Below are positions 59,601-64,000 of a stretch of 64,000 bases of DNA, piece after piece. Source of the stretch: Haliclystus octoradiatus. Lineage: Eukaryota; Cnidaria; Staurozoa; Stauromedusae; Haliclystidae. The stretch covers positions 18,067,103 through 18,131,102 of the forward strand of contig OU744452.1 of NCBI GenBank assembly GCA_916610825.1. The letters run 5' to 3'. Within the stretch, counting starts at the first letter, position 1. Every line of letters begins with the position of its first letter. Below the pieces are notes generated by a model. That model did not search any database, was not told the DNA's origin, and saw only the letters and a list, made by a program, of their open reading frames with translations. The translations under genes were made by a program, and so were the position numbers.

Positions 59601-60456
59601 ATTGGCCTCAAAAGCTATTTTAAGATCATCTTGTTTCGATGCGAAAACATTTCTGGGTGTCAGGTTATCAAGCAAACCATCTGAACAGCGCGTATAAATG
59701 TTTTACTTTTCACAAGAAACTAAGTTTGTTTGTTTGATAATCTGAACCCTCTTGGTTCTATTATGATATCTTGCTATAAGCCTTGATCACATACCTGACA
59801 AAATTTTTCGCTTATTAGTGCCTAAGAGAATTGCAATTTTGAGGAAATTCAGTGTAACAGTTGATTTCTGAAATAGCGCTCAGTGCAAAAAGCGAAATCG
59901 TTTCTTTGCTAGTTTTTTGCAAACACTGCATGCTTTTCTTTGTGAGTCTTATGAAGATTTTTCAAGTACAATGAAACCTGTACATAACGGCCAGCTACGA
60001 GGGGTAGATAATTTGACCACTATAGACAGATGGCCTTTATATACAGGTTTGATTCAATAGAAAATACTATTTTAGACATTGCAAGAGTGACCACTGTAGA
60101 CAGGTGGCTGCTCCATAGAGGTGGGCGTTTTAACAGGTTTGACTGTAGTAGTTGAAGGTAATCATACGGTTTCTATTTGATTCTGGATTAATTTACAAAA
60201 TCTTAATTTGAATTTGAGATCTGAATTTACACAATATCAACATATCTTTCTTATAAACATTCTCTGATAGACGTTTACTGCATTTCCTAAGTTGTGTCTG
60301 CAGTTTTGGTTCTCAGATATAATAATGTTAACTTAATTTAACTTTTTATATTGTTACATCTGCTTTCATTTACCAAAGGGAACAAATTATAAAAGAGCTA
60401 CTCCAATTCAAGATATTACAACAAGTAAACGAGACCAATTCTGGACAAAACAGGAG
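43818..60456 (+). CDS. DBNL: Drebrin-like / Abp1 actin-binding protein, six exons, 3' partial
   Basis: Exons 43818-43900, 52800-52855, 53708-53820, 54790-54864, 58437-58577 and 60379-60456; all GT-AG with consistent phase, 182 residues so far. [20 protein letters not shown] then [76 protein letters not shown] and GANYSIHKE form the ADF-homology domain that binds actin filaments. [13 protein letters not shown]...RDQFWTKQE matches the linker before the coiled-coil region. The SH3 domain expected at the C-terminus must lie beyond the window. DBNL links actin to endocytosis. The first intron is about 8.9 kb and packed with retroelements; a DDE-transposase-like gene sits downstream of the last visible exon. 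Confidence 0.93.
44636..44664 (-). repeat. Hammerhead-like hairpin motif at end of Penelope-like element
   Basis: The minus strand reads CTGAAGAT, stem GCAAT/ATTGC with loop TAAGCT, then GAAACGTTGTTT. It lies just downstream of the Penelope-like coding end, where hammerhead motifs are known to occur in such elements. Confidence 0.6.
44779..46930 (-). pseudogene. Penelope-like retroelement: RT end plus GIY-YIG endonuclease, interrupted
   Basis: Read from right to left: [20 protein letters not shown] (about 46801-46930), an insertion (45555-46799), then [39 protein letters not shown] (RT C-terminal), an in-frame TGA at 45238-45240, and [16 protein letters not shown] with [13 protein letters not shown], the GIY-YIG nuclease typical of Penelope-like elements. 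The C-terminus ends [11 protein letters not shown]. The nuclease domain itself is intact. 5' truncated; lies in DBNL intron 1, antisense. Confidence 0.85.
45555..46799. mobile_element. Tc1/mariner-type non-autonomous element in the Penelope-like element
   Basis: 1245 bp with 24-bp inverted repeats (GGGGAGAGCGGGGTGAA start; one mismatch between ends) flanked by TA (45553-45554, 46800-46801). The host frame reads LEIEDRNQ on one side and PLIGTLLKR on the other. No transposase recognised; an interior frame at 45843-46082 has no known domain. Confidence 0.85.
47030..47330. repeat. Degenerate minisatellite with TTAGCTGCGG motif
   Basis: Roughly 50-70-bp diverged units, each with a variant of AATTAGCTGTGGAAATGATC and TTTAGCTGCGG. 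At least five units. In DBNL intron 1. Confidence 0.65.
47577..47640. repeat. (AAT)n microsatellite
   Basis: About 60 bp of AAT units, leading into the sequence AGTGGATTTGTTCCACACC that recurs at 52626. Confidence 0.9.
47860..48789 (+). CDS. LINE ORF1 protein (full-length element)
   Basis: 309 residues, open. [17 protein letters not shown] is a basic start. A strongly charged predicted coiled coil follows (about 50-95: [32 protein letters not shown]). A middle region has [15 protein letters not shown] and a Lys/Arg-rich stretch (SWKLRNNKN), and the C-terminal third is [20 protein letters not shown] with [18 protein letters not shown], the RRM-like/C-terminal region of LINE ORF1 proteins. It would bind LINE RNA and form trimers. 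ORF2 starts 156 bp downstream, so reinitiation or a separate start is needed. Confidence 0.8.
   Translation: MDMNNKKKVMATRSQDSQSQLKVKKITTPQEITKPDMMEIIREILSSSAFKDAVKESVNDALHEIKYQMDEMEEHVNCLIQRIDHQEDEIRKLKIAVGSQEKDKSLSYLRIDGLPENENETANIINLAESTLGISLKEHEFSSRKLVTPSWKLRNNKNIIQAPPPSSDDSNDLCPENKENNEKENTKVNTIRSPTVLVYFHNIWKRQEIYNNRRLLKHSGIYISEQLNKDTATIFYKCRQLVKQKKLLATWTNDLKVVVKKHDKENTIISNEEEFSIMAEYFWSMALDPSSSQTEQQTPEESQKYKSTS
48945..51851 (+). CDS. LINE ORF2: APE endonuclease and reverse transcriptase, RT active site altered
   Basis: 968 residues without a stop. The endonuclease (about 30-240) has its key boxes: [26 protein letters not shown] and [11 protein letters not shown] (about 480-760): [20 protein letters not shown], then motif [14 protein letters not shown] where the usual catalytic Asp (DLKKAFD) is Tyr (codon 595), motif [15 protein letters not shown], and motif C FADNTT where the second Asp of FADD is Asn (codon 684). 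The thumb [18 protein letters not shown] and a C-terminal [10 protein letters not shown] follow. The long open frame implies recent insertion, yet two of three catalytic Asp are changed, so this copy should be reverse-transcriptase dead. The relative at 19757 keeps FADD. Confidence 0.9.
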   Translation: MTDHNNLNEVYSNCDLVKRLGYITADRIPTTEMSFATQNARSLLKNNNNVIEFLDLSNIKVLALQEIWQGGVISLPNYNYISKERSVSRGGGVGLVIHNSFSFTTNHKLSEINEDIETLVAESGQYVFISVYIPPRSNLTNSISKLTTILNVYKHKTIFLGGDFNVNMLIESEKSQDLLNCFISSKCIPVNSLPTRITQKSCTLIDNIFTNSKSNMTTGVITTEISDHLCPVVHFKVKEKPSIGTISYHNMSAKNLETLKYLLAANNWYLPEDPKSAFEKFHYKFQECLDISCPLINKKLNRNKHKINPWMTTGLLISRKTKRNLYNKWINTKDNHIKDRYDQYSRTYFNLIRKCKILYWDHFYVTYKHDMKLLWKATNNLLGRNKQKNRYPEFFNVNNCKISNPITIANAFNDYFINVGQNLAHHFQSNDDFTFFLPPNDDRSFIFKPVSQITVEKVIGKLQNKASYAFDFVSSSCLKSIYHEIISPLTYLINLSLTTGFFSQNYKLAKILPLFKKGDPHLLSNYRPISIISTFSKILERVAYNQLYYYFQECFLTKFQFGFRKFYETTDCFLNFLHNIFSNPNDKYHIAIFIYLKKAFDTVNHNILLAKLSHYGISNHALVWFTNYLSNRNQIVSLNDNLSSPATVTCGVPQGSIMGPLLFLIFINDLPSSTKFNVNLFADNTTLQWSDNNPIILQEKVNAELNVISKWFNGNQLTLHEAKTKFILFNQPHTDIKIQINHTLIERCGHNQKEKHVKFLGLMMGEKLNWKIHVDYVCKKIRSLCYNLIKLKNFLSKKHKAQIYSSIVKPHIEYGLPIWGHSSNCRKLNTLHKKCVRIIVNCKPLTHTEPLLKALNILKFHDLYILKSLTFLHKTLSAKSAETTNTIFNFIDNKTRRGNTFFVPFAKSTFLQHLPSHRLPVLRNFQKSILKFEPTTASFGIFIQKSLHDTYTTTCTITDCYVCQQLTT
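52958..53134 (-). mobile_element. pogo/Tc1-like MITE (family P)
   Basis: 177 bp, TA flanked, inverted relative to the 3617 copy (CAATGAAACCTGTTCATAAC ... AACAGGTTTGACTG). In DBNL intron 2. Confidence 0.85.
53324..53552 (-). repeat. Two hammerhead-like hairpin motifs in tandem
   Basis: The minus strand of 53522-53552 reads CTGAAGAT, stem CGCA/TGCG with loop GTGAAA, then TGAAAC. 53324-53350 is a diverged copy (CTGAAGATCGCATAAAGCGT then GATAC). They lie about 200 bp apart in the same orientation, as expected for repeats flanking a deleted or solo element. Confidence 0.5.
53565..53705 (-). repeat. Degenerate family P MITE directly before DBNL exon 3
   Basis: TTGATTCAATAGTATTATAG, GTGACGACTGTATGGAGGTG and TAACAGATTTGAATG are diverged family P segments ending a few bases before the exon 3 acceptor (53708). 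Confidence 0.6.
55340..56169. repeat. 420-bp tandem duplication carrying a hAT MITE
   Basis: 55340-55749 and 55760-56169 are about 98 percent identical by eye. Each contains the same hAT MITE (55352-55544, 55772-55964; ends CAGGGTCCGACAAA; flanks CATAGTAA/CAAAGTAA). The duplication therefore happened after MITE insertion. In DBNL intron 4. Confidence 0.9.
55352..55544. mobile_element. hAT-type MITE (in tandem unit 1)
   Basis: 193 bp; inverted ends CAGGGTCCGACAAA; 8-bp flanks differing at one base. Same family as 2981-3184. The second copy is at 55772-55964. Confidence 0.85.
56129..56309. mobile_element. pogo/Tigger-like MITE, 181 bp
   Basis: Ends CAGTTGAACTCGGTTAATAT and, inverted, CAGTTGAACTTGCTTAATAT, with TA on both sides (56127-56128, 56310-56311). 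Its left part also appears truncated at about 55709 because the 420-bp duplication breaks inside it. Confidence 0.8.
56529..57074 (-). pseudogene. LINE 3' end (ORF2 C-terminus) with 134-bp duplication
   Basis: The minus strand frame at 56675-56914 reads [48 protein letters not shown], the typical C-terminal end of CR1/L2-like ORF2 proteins. It is followed by a 3' UTR ending AATAAATGATGATGATGA. A 134-bp segment (56804-56937) is repeated at 56938-57071. Confidence 0.8.
57182..57356 (+). mobile_element. pogo/Tc1-like MITE (family P)
   Basis: TA-flanked, CAGTCAAACCTGTTATAACG start, TATACAGGTTTCACTG end. Confidence 0.88.
57917..58421 (+). mobile_element. Tandem array of three family P MITE units next to DBNL exon 5
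   Basis: A complete unit (57917-58093) is followed by two more 164-bp units joined head to tail, sharing single termini (repeat start TATAACGCTCACCTCTATAC at about 58093 and 58257). The last end (CAGGCTTCACTG) lies only 15 bases before the exon 5 acceptor at 58437. Confidence 0.88.
58678..59045. repeat. GTTCATGAAC palindrome-rich array (copy 3)
   Basis: About 365 bp of roughly 30-40-bp irregular units such as AAGGTGTTCATGAACAGTTC and AATGTTCATAAGATGTTCAT, every one centred on GTTCATGAAC variants. In DBNL intron 5. Same motif family as 1156, 6088 and 63643 but longer and without clear terminal repeats. Confidence 0.8.
59046..59968. other. DBNL intron 5, no feature recognised
   Basis: AT-rich intronic sequence. 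An AGCAAGATATTATAATAGAA segment at 59340 and a similar inverted ATTATGATATCTTGCT at 59760 form a loose inverted pair about 420 bp apart, possibly an old element. Confidence 0.35.
59969..60145 (-). mobile_element. pogo/Tc1-like MITE (family P)
   Basis: TA-flanked, inverted orientation (CAATGAAACCTGTACATAAC ... AACAGGTTTGACTG). Confidence 0.87.
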
Positions 60457-60497
60457 GTAAAATGCAAGCCCATATTTATTTCAACTATTTTCTTTGT

Positions 60498-60751
60498 TTT
60501 AATAAGAAAAGTCAGCGAAAAAATGTTTAAATTTTTATTCATATTAACAAACAACGTTTCGATTGCATTATGCAAAAATGGTAAAATGTATTTATTATCC
60601 TATGTATATTGTATTGAATTAGCCCTTATAAATAGTCCTATAATAAATTTTACCCTTTAACTTGAAAATGATTGCATGATGCAATCGAAACGTTGTTTGT
60701 TAATATGAATAAAAATTTAAAACATTTTTTCGTTGATTTTTTCTTATTAAA
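60498..60751. mobile_element. Foldback element with about 90-bp arms
   Basis: Left arm runs TTTAATAAGAAAA... to TTTCGATTGCATTATGCAA; right arm is its inverse with few mismatches (TTGCATGATGCAATCGAAAC ... TTTTTTCTTATTAAA). The inner part of the right arm is a hairpin GATTGCA/TGCAATC followed by GAAACGTTGTTT, as at the Penelope-like end (44636). Probably a pair of inverted Penelope-like terminal repeats without a body. Confidence 0.6.
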
Positions 60752-60851
60752 TCAACACCAAAGAAGCTTTTTATATTTTCTTTGTATTTTATTATTATAC
60801 AATTGTATTATTATTATTATTATTGTATTGTATGTTTCAATGTCATATTTA

Positions 60852-61226
60852 AAATAATGTAGACGGTGTCGCCCTACCGAAGGCACCCGTACCACTCCTC
60901 TATTTCTGGATGAGTGGCTTTTTTCGCTGAGAGCAATGATTTTAAACGCTCTTTGTTGATCTCAGCCGCGACACTGCAGATCAATTTCAACAGATTTCAT
61001 GGCAGATACGTGTTGATTGTCAATGCGCAACGATGCGCTGCAGCTATTTACAATGCAATTCCCTCTGGACCATTCCATCCGCCATCCTCAGATGGTACTC
61101 ATTTGATGTTTCAGATAAAGTCAAGGCTGATTTGACCTTAGGGGGATTTGAACCACAGTCGATCAGATATGATCCGATCTGAAGTTCGGTTGCTCTGCCA
61201 TCTGAGCTAATCCTCCCTCGATGTCA
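60852..61226 (-). repeat. tRNA-derived SINE (family 1, copy 4)
   Basis: Flanked by a 17-bp target duplication TTTCAATGTCATATTTA (60835-60851, 61227-61243). Minus strand head GGGAGGATTAGCTCAGATGG and GGTTCAAATCCCCC, body ending GGGCGACACCGTCTACA. A and B boxes intact: the best preserved copy. Confidence 0.92.
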
Positions 61227-61793
61227 TTTCAATGTCATATTTAGCTTGGATATAAGGGTATTTAGCTGATATTTCCATTTGATTAGGCTAAACTATACTC
61301 AGCTTTTTAATGTAGATATTTTTCTGTTTCCTTTACTCAAAGTTTATTTAAACCCTGGTTAGATATTCCCCATTCTCTTCCAGCAACAAATCGAGCGGAA
61401 GTAGAAATAGTGCAAATAGCCACACATAATATTTATTGGAAAATTGCAGTACAACGTCCACTATGGTGGCCCATCGTCTTCATTGAAAATGTTTTTAAAA
61501 AAATAAAAATTAAATAAAAAATATACAATTTTTCATCGATAAATTAAACTCGAAAATAAAAATGACTTTAAATAACAACTTTTATTTCATCGATGCGATA
61601 ATTCGATGAACAAATAGCAAATTAATTACATTTGTCGGAAATGAAAAATTTGACTTATGAAATTGAAATCGCATGTCGAGGTTTCAAAAGTTCAATGCGG
61701 CCCAGCATATTCATAGACCATCACGCATTTCGGCGTTGCCATGATAACTGCCTCGTACAGAGTTCGTGTGGAGGAGGGGTATGTCTTTTCAAC

Positions 61794-63998
61794 ATGGCTA
61801 CCGCAAGTTCTGCCACGATGATAGCTTGCAGCAGAACAAATGATTGGCAAACTGACACAGCACTTGAAGAATACTTATGTGAGCTTGTATTGAAAAACTA
61901 TAGTAGATCAGAAGCTCTTGATTTTGTCGAAAAGAAGTTTCCTATGTATGCTTGGAGTCTTGGGAGTTTTGATCGGAGACGGCGATTTTTTGACATCAAG
62001 TACATTGACTACTCCATCGATGTAGACACTGTAATCAAAGCCTTTAAAGAGGAAAATAAAGGACCAGGTATGTTACTTGGCTACCGTGCAATGCACAAGA
62101 AGTTACGAGAGAAGTATGGCCTTGCTGTCCCTCGAAATTTGGTTTATGACGTTATGGCTAAAGAGGATAGTGACGGACTTGGACGTAGGAGAGTCGTTGG
62201 TGGAGCCAAGCGCAAGAGAGGAGGCGTCGGTACATTCATTTCACTGGTAAGAGTAATTTGGAATATCCTTTCCAGCCACCGATCATTTTTTATTTGAGCA
62301 GTGGATAGGTTAAATAATTAACTTGGCACAAGTTATCTGATACTATTTATTTGATTTCAATTTCAAATGTATTCTAGGGATCGAATCATACTTATTCAGC
62401 CGACGGTCACGATAAGCTGATGGGATTTCAAAAGGACACTTTTCCTCTGGCTGTTTACGGATTTCAGGACGTATTCAGTAATAAAATTCTTCTTCTAAAG
62501 CTATGGACGTCAAATTCAGACCCACAGATGATCGGGAGATGGTATCTGAATATGATTAGTGAATCTGGAGGTAAGTCTCTGCATGCGTATAAAGAAGCAT
62601 TAATACGATAATCTTATATCGAAGAGTACTGGAATTGATATCTGGACCAAATTCAAGCAACATTATTTACTGATTATCTACAGTATAGCCATAATAATCT
62701 GATAGGTGTGACATTTTTCACATTATTTTTTTTTCATTTGCTCTACCTTAATTATAGTTACTAGTCAAAGACTACGACTTGACAAGGGGTCTGAGACAGG
62801 AACAACGGCAACAATGCATGGATTCCTTCATGGTCGAAAAAATCCTGAGGTGAATATTGATCAAACTGTTTTCTATGGGCCATCCACCTCCAACAAGGTA
62901 TGTGAAACAGCATCAGTACACAGTATAAATTCTACTCATGATTTGCAATGTAATTTTGAAATATTATTTTACTTTCAGATAGAAAGATGGTGGAGAGAGC
63001 TTCATGAGAGATTGGAAACTTATTTCAAGAGTCAATTGTTGATGCTTTTGAATAACGGTCTTTATGACACAAATAGCACACTTGACAGGCAGTTGCTAGC
63101 TTTTGTATATATACCAGTTATCCAATCTGAAATGGATGACTTCCGCTCACTCTGGAACTCACACAGAGTGAGAAAGCAAAGGAAGTCTAAGGTCCCCAAA
63201 GGAATTCCTGATCATCTTTATGAGTTCCCTGAGTTGTATGGTGCTGAACAGTGTGGTAAGCTACCATATTTCGCAAATTAGCTAAAATTAATTGAACTAG
63301 AAAATTTTCAAAGGTACCACCAATTCAAATTTGATGAGTTCATGGACTCAGTTCCAGTTCCTAAACAAACCAACAAATAGAATAACACATGCAGGCAGGT
63401 CAAAAGGCATCTGTAGCCCTGTAGGCTATTATTTTGTAGCAACTTAATTCCTATTTTTGCAAATACGGTCAACCTTGAAACCTGTTACGGCAGCCACCTG
63501 TCTATAGTGGTCACTCTAGCAGTGTCTAAATTAATATTTTCTATTGAATCAAACCTATATATAAAGGCCACCTGCACCCACTTGCATACATAATGGTCAA
63601 TTTATCTACCTCTCGTAGATGGCTGTTATATCCCATGCAAAAAAGTTCATGAGTTCATGAACTTGAAATTGCCCAAAAGTTCATGAACTGTTCATGGACC
63701 CACAAATTTCATGAACCGATGGATTTTTTTCGCACGGGATACAGGTGTCAATGTATCCTGTGTTTTGATTTGAGGATCTCATCTATTATGTATATATGTT
63801 GCTATAGGACTTGAGGTGCTTGAAGATGATGTTGCTGAATTAGAGTCCCTTTCTGGTGTGGGAAGCTACAAAGATTTCCTGCCTGAAGCAGTTCGTCGTA
63901 AATGTGAGGGTTTAGTGGAGGATGTTGGTAATATCCCTGTTACTGAAGCTGCAAACATTTATATGCTGTTGAAAAGTTCATACATTCCTGATGAATAA
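61794..63998 (+). CDS. DDE-integrase-like (rve-related) protein, five exons, complete
   Basis: Exons 61794-62246, 62378-62570, 62758-62897, 62979-63255 and 63808-63998 (TAA); 417 residues, all junctions GT-AG and in phase. The N-terminal third (EEYLCELVLKNYSRSEALDF, FDRRRRFFDIKYID, GPGMLLGYRAMHKKLREKYG) looks like a helix-turn-helix head. The integrase core follows: YSADGHDKLMGFQ (D160), RLRLDKGSETGTT (D224), IERWWRELHERLETYF (E264), i.e. a D-D-39-E triad with the IERWW box found in a family of integrase-core proteins widespread in invertebrates and fish. The start at 61794 (aacATGG) has a strong context; an in-frame ATG at 61641 would add 51 residues. No terminal repeats were seen, so it may be a transposase in a large element or a domesticated gene. 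Intron 4 carries a MITE-in-MITE. Confidence 0.85.
63463..63753 (+). mobile_element. Degenerate family P MITE in transposase-like gene intron, with nested insert
   Basis: ACGGTCAACCTTGAAACCTG to CAGGTGTCAATG; the terminal segment GTTATATACAGG is split at 63642 by the palindrome element at 63643-63739. Confidence 0.7.
63643..63739. mobile_element. GTTCATGAAC element (copy 4) nested in a MITE
   Basis: 97 bp with inverted ends CCCATGCAAAAAAGTTC / CCCGTGCGAAAAAAATC and GTTCATGAAC cores inside. Removing it with one AT restores the family P end GTTATATACAGG exactly, proving it is a mobile insertion with a 2-bp (AT or TA) duplication. Confidence 0.75.
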
Positions 63999-64000
63999 AA

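Overview
This is a 64 kb piece of an AT-rich animal genome, most likely a marine invertebrate. The genes are split by GT-AG introns and are specifically animal (a CutC copper protein, a drebrin-like/Abp1 actin-binding protein, a PP1-regulator-like ankyrin protein). They sit in dense repeats: tRNA-derived SINEs, several LINE lineages, a Penelope-like element, hAT, Harbinger, Tc1/pogo and Mutator-like MITEs, and very long microsatellites. Nothing prokaryotic (operons, Shine-Dalgarno sites, CRISPR) is seen. The exact phylum cannot be fixed from the sequence. LAYOUT. (1) 1-10.7 kb, + strand: seven exons of a CUTC-type gene whose first exon lies upstream of the window. Its last intron is about 95 percent an uninterrupted-looking TAT array of 913 bp. 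(2) 10.7-26.3 kb, - strand: two nearly identical, intronless, tandemly duplicated genes for a putative mitochondrial heme-oxygenase-fold protein. Two further orphan copies of the same promoter region show that the array once had more members. Between the two genes lies a nest of LINE copies, each bounded by long (CTAT)n tracts. (3) 26-36 kb: mostly intergenic, with MITEs, SINEs, a decayed LINE, a 70-bp near-perfect palindrome and hammerhead-like hairpins. (4) 36.3-39.5 kb, - strand: a two-exon gene for a 248-residue protein with an RVxF-type PP1-docking motif and ankyrin repeats. (5) 43.8-60.5 kb and beyond, + strand: six exons of a DBNL (drebrin-like/Abp1) gene. Its first intron holds a Penelope-like element split by a Tc1/mariner-type insertion, and a full-length two-ORF LINE. 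The LINE reading frames are open but two reverse-transcriptase catalytic aspartates are substituted. Later introns hold pogo-like MITE arrays, a 420-bp tandem duplication and a palindrome-rich GTTCATGAAC repeat array. (6) 61.8-64.0 kb, + strand: a complete five-exon DDE-integrase-like gene, apparently nested inside or just beyond the DBNL gene. METHOD. Exons were assigned by reading protein similarity by eye and checking that every splice junction keeps phase. All family assignments come from recognised motifs, not database searches. The most unusual features are the duplicated intronless heme-oxygenase-like genes with their decaying promoter array, the recurrent hairpin motif CTGAAGAT-stem-GAAAC whose stem varies in a compensatory way, and the microsatellite-bounded LINE nest.
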